From Lobulomyces angularis (Eukaryota; Chytridiomycota; Chytridiomycetes; Lobulomycetales; Lobulomycetaceae): DNA of 53,043 bases. The position numbers and the translations under genes are program-made. Location: NCBI GenBank assembly GCA_027604685.1, contig JADHYX010000107.1, positions 1-53,043 of the forward strand, in the 5' to 3' direction. Shown here piece after piece: positions 12,801 through 25,882 of the stretch (positions are counted from its first letter, which is position 1; the number at the start of each line of letters is the position of its first letter). The notes beneath the pieces were generated by a model, which did no database searches, was not told where the DNA came from, and saw only the letters and a list, made by a program, of their open reading frames with translations.

Positions 12801-15800
12801 AATATTACCGTAATTGGCAATAGAGAACACTGCTAAGGAAGACTCTCCTAAAGGAACAATAGGGAGATAAAGTTCTGGTGGATCTAAAGTTAAAGATGGC
12901 TCCATTCCTGTCCCTTTGCATTTTAAAAAAATTTAATCTTATTTAATATAACGTAAATTTTCTTTACCTTGCAAAGTAAATAGGAATGGATCCTTTGATT
13001 TATCGCAAAATAATGGAATATCCATCTGTACTCCTCCCGCTGCCTCTGGTTTAAACCATAAAGAGAGGTTTAAAGATTGCTTTGCAGGAATAACTCCTTG
13101 TGCTAAACAAAAAATGAAATTAAAGCAAATTAAATCATCATACCAGGTTCTACTTTAAAATTTTTTTCGAATTCTGGTGAGTTCCTCAAATCAAACCACC
13201 ATCTTAAGGCTGTATTTGTGCAATTTTTGAGTACCACAATTTCTTTATTATTGTTTCCCAAAGTTTGAGCAGTTATTACTGGTTGCTTAAAAATTACTCG
13301 GTGCTTAAAGTTTATGTTAGTCTTTGATATTAAGATTGGAGATGGGGTAGAGAAAGCTACTATCGATAAATGTGAGAGAGTAGGGTTTCCGATTGCTTTA
13401 TAAAAAAAAATTGTTAATTTAACGAAATTTTTTTTGTGTTTACTCGTAATTGGTAGCTTGTAGTCATGCGACTTAACTTTTTTTGGTTTGAACAGGAGCT
13501 GCAATTCCCATTTTTCACCTTGGTGAAAATCTACTACGTATAAGTTTCCTGTAAGTTCTTTTTTCCCTTCTACTTTATCAAAATCGTATAAATGGTCTTG
13601 AGGTGTAATTACGTAAAAATCTGGAATACTACCACCACTTGAAACATCAAGTTCAGTGTACCTTTTCTTGATATTTCTAGCATGTCCCACAGTAGACGTT
13701 CGACCACTAAAGTGAGTGCTAAGCGCAAGAGGACCAGCTCCAAGCACTGACAACTTCCTTCCATTAGTGGATTTGTCAAATGATCCTGATAACCCTAAAA
13801 AATTTTCATCTGGCGTTAACACCCTATTTATAACAGAATTTCTTTTTTCTAGTTTTTCTTGAAATTGAGCATGAGGTGCAGGTCGCTTTCGACATGTAAA
13901 TTCAGGATGCTGCCTTAAATCAATAATGACTCTGGCATGAACCGGTCCCTTATTTACAATATTGAAGTTTTTGATTCCCCATGATCCCACCAAAATGTCA
14001 CATAGATCTTCCTCTAGCTCTTCTATACCTATTTCTGACATTCTTCCTTCATACTGAAAAAAATTTAACTTCATATAATTGATTTTTTAATACCTTAATT
14101 GGGATTTTATAAGATTTTCCTGACCCACTAACATTTATTACAGCTATATGATATTAATTTCAAAATAATTTTAATTCGTAGCAATACCAACTTCTTCTGT
14201 AACTCCAGTTTTTTTAGGAAGCGCTGACAAGAAAATTTCCAATATTCCTCCATTTCCAGGTATAAAACCGTTTGTACTTGAGAATTCCAAATCAGACTGT
14301 AGACTTTTTCTCACCATATAAGCACTTATATGAGAAGAACAGTTCTTAATTTTGATTGATCTGGTTTTTTTTTTGCTACTCTGTGTATTATCACTTTGAT
14401 TTAAAGTAGATAATATATTGTATTTAGATAAATCCATTATACTTTTGCCATTACTACCATCAATGGTTTTATTATTTGTAAAGCTGGTCGTAAGTATTCC
14501 CAAATCAATTTGCTGCTTGACTGAAGTAACTAACGAAGTCTTGCTAGCAGGTAACTCACCTTTCACTTTTAACAAAGTCGAACTAACTAAGACGGGATCA
14601 TTGTTTAAATAATCGTCTACAACGTTTAGTTTTAATTCCTCTTCAACTACCGCTCGAATACCAGGATGAAAACTAATTTTGACGTCGATGGAACTATTTT
14701 CCATTATTTTCCCTGAAAATGGATGAATTTTAAAGTACCCTTCGTGTTCAACAAAATCTTTAGTAGCTTCTTTTCTTAATAAACTGTAAAACTTGGGTAA
14801 CTTTTTCTTCAGCATCAGATTTTTTCCACCAGACCAAAAAAATGAGGCTGGATAGTTTCCTTCGTTTTTTATTTTTATTGTTTTTTCACCAATTAACTCC
14901 GAGAAATCTAAACCATCAGCGTTGATTTTGTCATTCAATGCGTCAGAATCCGTGGTTCCTGGCCGTAAATCAAAATTGAAATTATTTCCATTGTTTTTTC
15001 CTACTGTTGCAAATTGCACCCCCAAAATTTCACTAAAGTCTATTGGAATGTTAACTATTTCCGAATCCAATTTCAAATTAAGTGGAACAACGTTTACATT
15101 GATTTCAATGTGATATCGGTAGCGCGCATTCACCAAATACTGCAAATTGATCGCGTATTTTCCAGGTTTATTTGTTTGAAAAGATACTCCAACACCTAAT
15201 ACTTGCATTGGGGGTACTATTATTGATGAAGGAGTTACTGAAAATTCTTCTGGAAGAGACTGTAACTCTGATCCTGGTTCATTAGTGTAATTAATGATAG
15301 CAACATGGATGTGCTTTTTAGAAGGAATTGCATTTAAAAAGTTGATTGGTATGTTGTTAACAGAATGCACTGAAATACTTCCCAAATCTATTTTCGAGGT
15401 TGAAACATATACACTACTTAGTTCAGACTGGTTTAACGGGTTTTGTGATATTGAGGCAGATTTAGGGTTTGACAACTGGACTTTACTTTTTTGCACAACT
15501 GGCTCAAATAATCTATCGAAGAGTAGCTTCAATACTTTTTCCTCTGAATGAGTATTAGTATCTAATTAAAAAAATAATTACGGGTAAGTAAATTTAAAAT
15601 TCTTCATTGAATACCTTCAAAGCTGTTATCACATTTAAAGTCTGATTTAATGTTTTTAAAAGGATTTATGTTTTCAAAAGGATCAGGCTCTGTTAAACCT
15701 GTCTCCGGATCAATTGTGTGGCAATTCTCGAATAGAGATGTAGATTGAAATTTTTTTACGATGCTACCTTTATCAAAATAGCTTTCTCGCACTTTCGAAA

Positions 15801-17875
15801 CTTTCTCTTTGTGTAAACTCCTTATATAGTCTATGTAAAGATTTCTGTTTTTAACTTTATCTTCCCTTTCTTTATTAACAGTAAATTTTTTATATCCCAG
15901 TTTGTTTTGCATGATTTCTTTTTTAGTTTCGACTTTAGGTTTATCCACTTTAAATAAATTTTCTTTTTTACAATTTGCATTAGTTTCTCTTTCTATTTCT
16001 GATAGTGCCACTAAAGTTTTTTTTACACTATTTATGTTGGTTTTTCCAATAACCAGTATTGAAAGACGTTTCTTTTTGCTATTTGGGCACTGAATATCGG
16101 CGCTATTTAAAATGGAAGAAAAATAGCATAACAAATTATTTTTATGCTCTCCTATTTGATTTGGCTTAAAAGTAACTTTAATTTGAATTTTTTCAGTTGG
16201 TCCTAATTTTCCTGAATTTGGGGTAGTGTAAAATTGAGCAATTTTCTTGAATTCAAATTTTAATGCTAACTCGCTACTATTGTTTTCCAAAGTAACAAAG
16301 GTTTCATCAGTATCTTCTAGATCAGTTTCTTTAAATAATAGCTCCGTAGAAGAAACAGTGACTTCCAGAGGGCAAGCAACTCCATTCAGAATAAAATTAA
16401 TAGGCTGTTCTTTCATGTTTTTTTTGTTGTCCTCATTCAATATATTAAGTTGCATTGGCACACGAAATACGACAGCTACGCTTTCCTTTTTTGGAAGAGA
16501 TTTAAAATTTCTTCTAAGATGATCCACAATAGGTGAGAATTTAAAATTAATCAAAGATGATTGATGTGGTTCAATTATTCCCTCTTTTAAAAAAAATATC
16601 CATAAATTAATACAAAACTATGTCATATTCACCAGAAGGAGTTACAGATATAGCAGATTTTTTCATTTCCTCCATAGGATCACAACTTTGATACTTTCCA
16701 GGAACATTTGGCTGCAATTCTCCTGCATGATTCAAACACCAATGCAGGTAAGTGTCACCTTTGTTCTCAAGTTTAATTGGTAACGTTTTAGTCTCTCCTT
16801 GAAATATTATCCCTAAAAATCGTTAAATATTGTAGCCAAAAAAAAAAAAACCAAAATTCAAAAACGCTGGGTCTAGTAGAACGTTTGTATCGGCATTTCT
16901 TATTTGTATTTTCTGCCCGATTTCCCCAATTATACAGATTTTCTTAGCCTCTTTCTCCAACTCTGATTCTATAAAAACGTCATACTGAAAGATTCCAGCT
17001 TTCAAAGATAAGAGGGTCACTTCTATGTCCACTGTATCTAATTTGCATCCACTAGCCTCCAAGCTGAATTCTTTTGGAAAAATTTCAATTGGAAAAGTTT
17101 TATCAAACATTATCTTAAAATTTCCTCCGCGTTTCCCTTGATTTTTAATTTGTGTTCTTTTTGATAGTCTATCCAGTGGCTTACCCTGAGGACTTTTGGC
17201 GAAATAAAATAAACTGCCGAAGTCTAAAATGTTTGGAACTTCAATGTCACTTTTTATAGGAATTGCTTTCATTGGCAACGTCAAGACTGTCTCATCTTCT
17301 AAAATTATCTCAACAGAATCTTTTAAAATCTCATAGTTTACATTTTTTTCATTCAAATTTTTGTTTTTTTTTGGAGCAGTGAATTGTATTGAAAAGAAAA
17401 ATTCCATTCCAGGCGCTATTGAAAAATAAGATGCATTGAAGTCATAACAACGTGAATTTGACCTTTTTTTTATTTCAACTTTATTTATTACTCTAAAATA
17501 GCTTGTCTTAGTAGTCAGAATTTTGAATTTTTTTAACTTTCTCGAAAAGTTTTTGATTATTATCTCAAAAGTTTGATTTTCCTGGGAAAAATAGTAATCG
17601 TTAATAATTAATTCAGAAGGAAAAATTTTCAGATTCAATATGCGGTCATCAACATCTTTTTTTCTTTTAAAAACATTTTCTGCGACCTCTTCTACAGATT
17701 TTATTGCTGAAAAATATGTTGCTCTTGCCTGGGGAATCAAAGAATTTTCTTTAATGATAGAAGCTTCTTCGATCAAGCTACCCTTTTTTGCTTCTAAAAG
17801 AAATTAACGATAGTTTTTTATCATACCGCCACCATCTTCTTCTAACCCAGGTTTCTTATTATTTTTGCTTCTCAT
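6827..17875 (-). CDS. CFAP47: CFAP47-like flagellar protein (ASH/MSP repeats with CH domain)
   Basis: An ~11-kb gene with numerous 40-60-nt introns; predicted product about 3,300 aa. The ATG at 17875 (MRSKNNKKPG) is followed, after an intron, by repeated immunoglobulin-like ASH/MSP modules. The N-terminus carries LKIFPSELIINDYYF, a pattern typical of HYDIN/CFAP47 proteins, then LDFGSLF, LDPAFLNFGFFFFGYN and similar strands. Near 11400-11230 there is a calponin-homology segment: LLKWVSYHL, IVNFSTDFCDGSVLMLLL. The C-terminus has FNVRGVPHVQKK and a short polar tail. ASH modules plus one internal CH domain and a length near 3,200 aa fit CFAP47 (flagellar central-pair region) better than HYDIN, usually 4,400-5,100 aa and lacking this layout. 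Expected site: the axoneme. Not every intron was joined by hand, so exact exon edges are open. Confidence 0.82.
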
Positions 17876-17904
17876 TAATTTTTTTTTACAAAGAAAAAAA
17901 TTCA

Positions 17905-17922
17905 AAACGCGTTACGCGAAAC
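17905..17922 (-). promoter_or_regulatory. CG-rich near-palindromic element upstream of CFAP47
   Basis: About 30 bp upstream of the CFAP47 start codon lie ACGCGT (907-912 of this kilobase, an MCB/MBF-type core) and, immediately after, GTTACGCGAAAC, a near-palindrome. CpG-containing words are rare in the surrounding spacers. It could be an MBF/E2F-like or RFX X-box-like site; the factor is inferred only. Confidence 0.35.
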
Positions 17923-18426
17923 AAATGGAAGAATTAAAGTGGTATATAAACGTAGACTAAATGCTTGTGAATCACTGATATATATTTGAAAAACAGAAAA
18001 CGAAGTTTAATGATTATATTATAGACTATAGATGAAGTAGCCATATGTTAATTTTAAATACAAATGTAAATGATATTAAAATAGTATGTTTTTTTGGTGT
18101 TATTGTAAATTATTAAGAACAAATGCATTTAAGTGTATTTAATCAGATTAAACGTTTAGTACACCATTAAGATATTCTCGAAAGGGGAAAAATTAACGAA
18201 CTGTAATATAATTTATTAATGGAAAAATAAAAGTAGCCATGTTATGGTGAAACAGTCTATAAAGCTGTAAAAATTTAATATTAGAGATTTTTTAAGTAAT
18301 AAAAAATTAATATCTCTTTGTGAAAAAGCTTAGTGCGTGGGCATTATCTTTTTGAACACCCAAGCACCAATAAAAAAATTAGCAAAAACTATTTAGGGAA
18401 AAATTTTTTATCTACTTAAATAAACT
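17923..18426. other. Spacer between CFAP47 and the Fanzor relic
   Basis: About 500 bp of AT-rich DNA without a convincing ORF on either strand. The only structure seen is the inverted repeat at 18333-18367, listed separately. The rest may be CFAP47 promoter plus decayed transposon end. Confidence 0.5.
18333..18367 (-). repeat. Inverted repeat / hairpin just 3' of the Fanzor relic
   Basis: Read on the minus strand, GTGCTTGGG and CCCACGCAC pair over eight positions with one mismatch around a 17-nt loop. It starts about 60 bp past the Fanzor stop codon. Guide (omega) RNAs of TnpB and Fanzor loci are encoded at or just beyond the 3' end of the nuclease gene, so this could be a remnant of one. 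A simple chance hairpin or old transposon end is equally possible. Confidence 0.3.
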
Positions 18427-20175
18427 GGTCTATTTTCCATTTAATAATGTACTCTCAACTATATCTTTCAGGCTTAACGTTGCGACATCATCCCTATTCC
18501 ATAGTCTTTTAAGTAAATGCGCATTATTTTTTTTGCTCACAATTTTCGTTGTTACAACGGAGCAATCTATGAACTTTAATCTCTTTATCTTTTTTACTAG
18601 GATTTGGATGTTTTCTTTGTTTAAAATTTTCCAGCGATCTATTTTTACAACCAGGACAAATAGATGAAGTTAAAAATTCATTCACCAACACAGCTGATAG
18701 CCAACTTTCTAAACATGTCTCGAAATCCTTTTCCTTTCGTTGGAACTTGATATTTTATTGCACTTCTTGACCAATCTCCAAATAATACAGTTGTATTCTC
18801 ACTATCTCCAAACGTTTCTTTAAATTTTTTTATAAATTTACTCACTGATTTTTGAGTGTTTATAAAAGCATTTAATTTCAATTTTCTAAAGAGCGAGTTT
18901 TTGTAATGTTTTTCCAACTGATTAAAATGATCAAAATATTCTTTTAAATAAATTTCAAATGCAATCTGATCTAGTAACTTTCGCGACGGTATTGGTAGAT
19001 TATAATTTCTTTCACCATTTTTTCCATAAACATCTTGTTTTGGCAAGTGTTTATTTTCATCTTCCCAACTTTCTTCTAATTAATTCATATTTTTTAGTTC
19101 TACTCTTCATGTCTTCTCTGCATTTGAGTATACCTAAATTTTTCACCATTGGATCCTATAAAAATAAACGTTTAGTAAATTTGTTTGATTCTTTAACTAA
19201 TTGATTACCTAAACAATATATAAATCCCTTTTGTTTGGGTCGATATAAACACGATTTTCTTTTATAACATTATCTTGAAAATATTCTGAAGTTTTAATTT
19301 TTTTATTTTTTATTTTCTGCTGTGGTTTTTTTTTATCAATTTCTACACTATCCAATTTTTTTCTTTTTTTTCCTTTCCTATTCCTTTTTTTATTATGGTT
19401 TTTGGTGTCCTCTAAACAAACTGTGATTGATACTCCATCTGTTTCAATTGAACCAGAAAAAACCATTCCACTTCTTGATTTAAATGGTTTCTTTTTTAAA
19501 TTAAATAATTGACTCCAAATATCTTCCAGATTATCTTCTACATTTAAAGTTCCTTTTGTAAATTTGCTACCTAGTCCCAATACAGCTTTAATTAAAATAC
19601 TAGTGTCAAAGCGAATATGACTTGGCACTGTGGAAGTAGATAATGGAAAAAAATAAATGGTTGTAATTCATATTGTTGATAAAGTAAACCTAGTTTATAA
19701 TACGCTTCAAAATATTTTTTTGTGATGCAAATATCATATGGAATAGAATTTTTTTCAATAATAGTAGGTAAAATACTTTTAATTAAATTAGCGATTTGAA
19801 TTTCGTATTCGTTTAATTGTGAATTATCACTTTTATTTTCCAAGATATTTTTCTGTACTAATCTATTTCTAATTTGAAGTTGCTTTATCCATTCTTTTTT
19901 AACATATTTTCTGGGTTTAAATTTAATTGTTTTTTGATTATCATTGTTGAAACAAATGTTTTCAATTTTGGAATAAATGTTGTTGAATGTTAACGTAATT
20001 ATTAAATATTTTTGTAGCTTTGTAAAGAGCAACTTGATCAATGTATTTAACATTTTCTTGTTGATAACCAAATTTAGTTTTATATTTTTCAGTATATTCA
20101 TTCAATAAGTGGTTAATAATAGCAGTTGTTTCTGAACTAGTTTTTATTGTTTTTACAAGGCAATTTAAAAATTTG
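18427..20175 (-). pseudogene. Degenerate Fanzor (TnpB-like RNA-guided nuclease), nearly full length
   Basis: Fanzor marks appear in the right order on the minus strand but in shifting frames: NNYVN and QQHLF near 19990; KKEWIKQLQIRNRLVQ near 19870; FFPLSTSTVPSHIRFDT near 19630; VYIDPNKRDLYIV near 19230 (RuvC-I Asp); GEKFRYTQMQRRHE near 19130; VLFGDWSRSAIKYQVPTKGKG near 18740; LVNEFLTSSICPGCKN near 18650 with HRLLRCNNENC (zinc ribbon); and LWNRDDVATL near 18490 (RuvC-III Asp). At least five frameshifts are needed: near 19960-19990, 19640, 19103, 18690 and in the A8 run at about 18515. A possible intron lies at 19156-19205. Some 580 codons remain, close to usual Fanzor length. Neighbouring genes are intact, so sequencing error is an unlikely cause for all lesions. 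The element is dead as it stands. Confidence 0.85.
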
Positions 20176-20430
20176 TATATTCTAACAAAAAATCCAAATT
20201 AATCAAATTCATTTATTGTAGTTTAACATAACATAATTAAAAAAATGAGTTGTATGAATAGTTAATCGATTCGAAATATAAATTAAATTTTCAATTTTTC
20301 ATATTGATCAGTTTGACCTTTTTTTTTTTTTTTAATTCTTTGTTTATTTTTGTATTTGTGTAGCAGTATGGTTTATATCTGAACAAACCAAAATTTTTGA
20401 AAAAATTTCATCACTTTTTACCAACAAAAC
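20176..20430. other. Spacer upstream of the Fanzor relic and the small membrane gene
   Basis: AT-rich spacer with a T13 run at about 20322-20334. It may contain the decayed 5' end of the Fanzor element: a minus-strand ATG near 20212 (MNLINLDFLL) leads toward the first recognisable Fanzor residues but in another frame. No terminal inverted repeat matching the other side was found by eye. Confidence 0.4.
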
Positions 20431-20797
20431 ATGGTAGTTCATACACTTTTAAATAACTATCTGGCCTTTATTCACTATATTATAAAAGATGTGCTTCATT
20501 TAATTAGTATAGTATACTTTTGATACTTCACTTTATTAACTATTACTCCGTTTTTTTTTTAAAAATTAGAAGAGGAAAATTCAAAAATAGTGCTGCCCTT
20601 AACCTTAATATTTTTCTTTATTCTTGTTGGTAAATAAATCCTTTCTTTTTAACAATGTCTTTAACTCTATCCTACTTTTAGTGCTTTTCTTTTTTGCTGT
20701 CTTTGTCATATATGAGATAATCTATATCAAGTTTATTAAGGACTTTATTTTAAAATCAAAGAAAGTTGAAGTTGAAAAAATTAAAAAAGATAAGTAA
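20431..20797 (+). CDS. Small single-pass membrane protein, unknown function
   Basis: Not in any family I recognise. Three exons, 20431-20506, 20570-20629 and 20682-20797, sum to 252 nt and encode 83 aa with matching phases at both GT..AG introns. The product begins MVVHTLLNNYLAFIHYI, then KEENSKIVLP, a long hydrophobic stretch LTLIFFFILVVLFFFAVFVI, and a basic/charged tail ending VEKIKKDK. This is the look of a small organelle or ER membrane protein with one transmembrane segment and a lysine-rich cytosolic tail; KKDK at the end resembles a dilysine-type signal loosely. Being this short, it could be a chance ORF chain, but agreement of three exons and clean splice sites argues for a gene. Confidence 0.45.
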
Positions 20798-21042
20798 GTA
20801 TTGAAAGTGTTAAGAGTCAATATTGGATATCCTCACCACACATATGAAATTGTAACACAGTAAGATTTTGGACTTGATCAAATTGTTAAGAACAATTAAA
20901 AGACTAATAATTAGATTTATTATTTACTTGTACATTTCATATTTAGTAATAAAAAATTTTACTGTACTCCTAACCTAAAGAACTGGCACTTTTAATTTCA
21001 AATTCGGCATTCTTGGAAGGTTGAACAGTACTTAAAAAGGAT
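20798..21042. other. Convergent 3' spacer, no gene seen
   Basis: Separates the small membrane gene (+) from GET5 (-), which converge. AT-rich, with AATAAA-like words near 20946. No other content recognised. Confidence 0.5.
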
Positions 21043-21927
21043 TCAGTGAAAGCGTTGTAAATCTAGTGTGCAATCCTCTTTTAAAAAAAAATTAAGAAGT
21101 ATTTCGTATACCTTTCTTGTGTATTCCTCATTTCCATTGAATTCTTTTTTTAAAAATGAATGCAAATTCTGCCAGAATTCTCTGTCTGATCCTTTAACTT
21201 CGAAATAAGATAAAAATTGACTTTTATCCAAATTCTGATCACTAAGGCTATCGGTTACCCGTTTTTTTTTAAAATCCTTCTTTATACTAGCCAGAAGTTT
21301 ATCTTTATCCTCTTCTTTCACATCGGAATCTTCGATGCCTAATCATGAAGCGTAATATTATTAAAAGAACAAAACAGTAAATAAAAAATATAATTTCAAA
21401 TAAGTAAACACTCCTGGTTTGCTATTTTTAATACAAAAACTTAAGTTTGACAAACCTTTTTGCTTGATCACTAAGTTAACCGTGTCGTTGTCTCTTAAAT
21501 CATAGTCATTAAAGCTATTCTCATCTAAAAGTGGCTTTCCTTTAAATAGTAATCTAATAGAAACTAAATTTTTATTCAAAGCTTCAGGTTCTTTTTCAAA
21601 TATAAAACTTTTTAACAGCTTAACAGTGTCAAATTTTGCTACTTGTACCTCAAAAGTTTTTGAAGGTTTCAATATTTTTATTTTCAGATTGATCTTTGGA
21701 TTACTAGGTTTCTTATGCTATTGATTATATTTGGTAAGTAAAACTTTTTTAAACAGTTAAAAACTTCTTACGTTCAAAACAAACGGTTTCGATGGCCTAG
21801 TTGGTAGAGTAGTGAGCTTATTAGAATCCACAGGTTGATATTGCTTCATTGGTTTAGTAGCCAATGTTGAAAGGTATTGCCTAGCATTCACAAAATTGTT
21901 TTCATTTGATTCAAAGATTGAAGACAT
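21043..21927 (-). CDS. GET5: GET5/MDY2-like ubiquitin-domain protein (tail-anchored protein targeting)
   Basis: Fungal Get5 works with Get4 and Sgt2 to hand tail-anchored proteins to Get3 for ER insertion. The ATG at 21927 starts MSSIFESNENNFVNARQYL, a short Get4-binding-type N-terminus with LATKPMKQ. After an intron (about 21721-21768) comes a ubiquitin-like fold: KTFEVQVAKFDTVKLLKSFI, IRLLFKGKPLLDE, DLRDNDTVNLVIKQ. The last exons end with REFWQNLHSFLKKEFNGNEE and TRKVYEILLNFF, matching the Get5 C-terminal dimerisation helix pattern (F-W-x2-L-x2-F-L). Length about 245 aa is in the usual range. A UBL4A-type or other ubiquitin-like adaptor is the alternative. Confidence 0.75.
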
Positions 21928-21932
21928 TTTTC

Positions 21933-22209
21933 AATTAAACTATACCCTGCTTTAGGGTTAGTAGTTTTGCTCTTCAATTTGCATTCATCAAAAAATTTTT
22001 ATTCTTAACAAAATGCCGATTAAGTTATTTTCCCGCCTATTTGATATCTCATCTTAGTAAATAATAATTAATTAAACTATACCCTGCTTTAGGTTAGTAG
22101 TTTTGCACTTCCATTTGCATTTCGTCAAAAAAAATTAAATTCTTAACAAAACGCCATTTAAGTTATTTTCCTGCCTATTTGACATCTCTCACCTTAGTAA
22201 ATAATAATT
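21933..22209. repeat. 137-bp tandem direct duplication in divergent promoter
   Basis: Two diverged copies sit head to tail: 21933-22069 and 22070-22209. Both run from AATTAAACTATACCCTGCTT through GTAGTTTTGC, CATTTGC, TTCTTAACAAAA, TAAGTTATTTTC, GCCTATTTGA to TTAGTAAATAATAATT. Differences are single-base changes and small indels, so the duplication is not very recent. It fills the gap between the GET5 start (-) and the DBP2 start (+), so promoter elements of one or both genes are present twice. Confidence 0.9.
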
Positions 22210-22335
22210 TTTTATCTTATTTTTGGGAAATTTTAATGGAAAATTTTTATGCGAAGTTTTTATTTTTTATTATATTTTTTTATTTTTTTATAAATATTTT
22301 ACTGCCTTCTTTAAAAGTCATTCATTCATAGATAC

Positions 22336-24121
<1,786 letters not shown>

Positions 24122-24415
24122 AAGTATCTATTTTTTGAATTCAAACTCATTTACAATTTTTTAAATAATTCAATTTTAATCTGCATTTTTTTATTTCGAA
24201 AATGAAACAAAACTAAGTTTTACATAATATATTTATATAATCTGTAGATTCGTTATAATTAAACATTATTTATACAAGGCCAAAATACAATATTTTTAAT
24301 TATTTTATGCAAAAAGTGATCTTATAAAAGGAAATATTATTCTGCAAATGTGTACTAATTTTGAAATACAAAAGGTCAAAAACAATAAATGAGATTAAGG
24401 TGCAATGGTAAATAT
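24122..24415. other. Convergent 3' spacer of DBP2 and MTG1
   Basis: AT-rich gap between two genes that point at each other. It carries several ATTAAA/AATAAA-like words but no ORF or repeat that I can recognise. Confidence 0.5.
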
Positions 24416-25882
24416 TTACTTTCTATATTTTTTCTTATTTTTAAACTTGGTAACCTTCTTTGAGGAAAACGACCTTGGCTTTTTTCTAAAAGCTTTTGCA
24501 GAAACTGTTTTTGTTGTGATAATTTTTTTCTGATGTAACTTTTTTTTTATAAAATCCTCATCCTCATCCCCTTCTAAGGTTTCCTCCTCAAACCACTTCT
24601 TAATACTTTTTTCATCTAGTTCGTCCAGACATAGAAAGCCAAATTCTCCTTCTCTAAAACTTCTGATGAAAATTTCGGCACTTTTATCCAAATCATAGCC
24701 ATTGTTGACATCGATTATGATGTTATCCTTTTCTAGTTTCCCAGGACCTCCTCCCAAAAAAAGTTTCTTTTTTTCTGCTATTTCCAATAGAACTCTATTT
24801 ATATTATTGCTTGGCCCTCTCAAGTCAAAGAATTTTACATATCTAATTTAAAAAATTAATAATGAAAACACATTTTTATTAGCAAATTTACTTTTCACGG
24901 CAATTTTCCCTTTGATTTAGTTTATATAATAGAAAATCAGCAACGTGTACCAATTCAACCAGTCGATCTTTAGTCCCGCCAGTCAAGGCAATCTTTAATC
25001 CTTGAATAGGATTAACTATATGGGGATCAAATATTCCTAAAAGCAAAATGGTAATTTTAAATAAAATCCAATTTTAAATAAAATCCAAAGGTAACTGAGC
25101 CTACCTGGGGTATCAACTAAGTAAACTGGAGGCTCATCATTAATTTTAACTCTATTCTGAATTGCCCTAGTAACACCTGCAAACGGTGCAACTGCTGCAA
25201 CATTTTTTTTTTTAACTCCAATACGCCTTAATGCATTAAGTAGGGAAGATTTTCCAACATTGGGCAATCCTACAATTACCACAGACACGGAAGGATATCT
25301 ACTCGGATCATTTAATGACTTGGCTGATAATAAGTGAGAATATCCTTAAATTTTACCTTTGGCAAAATGTAAGATTTTTTTTATTGAAGCATCATGCTTT
25401 AATGAAGTAAAAAGAACATCCTGATTTTCATATTCTTTGAAAGATTGTATTAAAGGCTTCACAGTATAAAATAAAAACAAAATTTTCCTTTTTTTTTCTT
25501 ACCTTTCTCAAGTTTGGACTAACCAAATCCGCTTTATTAAAAACAATCAAACGATCTCTTCTACCTAGAGTAGCCATTAATCTTTTATTGGTAGATGAAA
25601 AGGGTATCCTTGCGTCTCTTACTTCAATTAATAAATCTGTCGTTTTAATAATAAAATTATTCAAACTGAAAATTGAATTTTTTTTATACCAATATTCCCA
25701 ATCCCCCTTTCAAGCTTTTCTAAAGCCTGCACCTGATGACCGGGTCTCCAAAACAATTTTCGATCATAGTTGAAAAGTGTACGAGGAACGAACTTGGAAC
25801 TTTCTTCATAACTAAGAGTTGTAACCGTGAAGCCTCGAATTCGTGGTTTGAAAGTATAAGGCTTAAAAAAACATTTTCTCAT
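24416..25882 (-). CDS. MTG1: Mitochondrial ribosome-associated GTPase MTG1 (YlqF family)
   Basis: Circularly permuted GTPase of large mitoribosomal subunit assembly. The ATG at 25882 gives MRKCFFKPYTFKPRIRGFTV, a basic, aromatic N-terminus fit for mitochondrial import, then LFWRPGHQVQALEKLE. The permuted G motifs follow in family order: LLIEVRDARIPFSSTN, G4 FNKADL, TSLKHD-type G5, G1 GLPNVGKSSLLNALRR, G2 GVTRAIQ and G3 DTPG, then IFDPHIVNP, GLKIALTGG and DFLLYKLN. Several introns of about 40-60 nt. The C-terminal part (24416-24840) has FLGGGPGKLEKDN and a Lys-rich tail ending KNKKKYRK, longer and more basic than usual MTG1. A paralog such as an LSG1-like or MTG2 protein is excluded by motif order and size. 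Confidence 0.88.

Noticed and set aside
6827..17875. Assignment of the giant ASH-repeat protein as HYDIN
   Set aside because: Predicted length (~3,300 aa) and an internal CH domain (IVNFSTDFCDGSVLMLLL) fit CFAP47 better; HYDIN is much longer.
21790..21830. tRNA-like A-box (GGCCTAGTTGGTAGAG)
   Set aside because: It is antisense to the first GET5 exon, encodes sensible protein on the other strand, and no B-box or acceptor stem follows.
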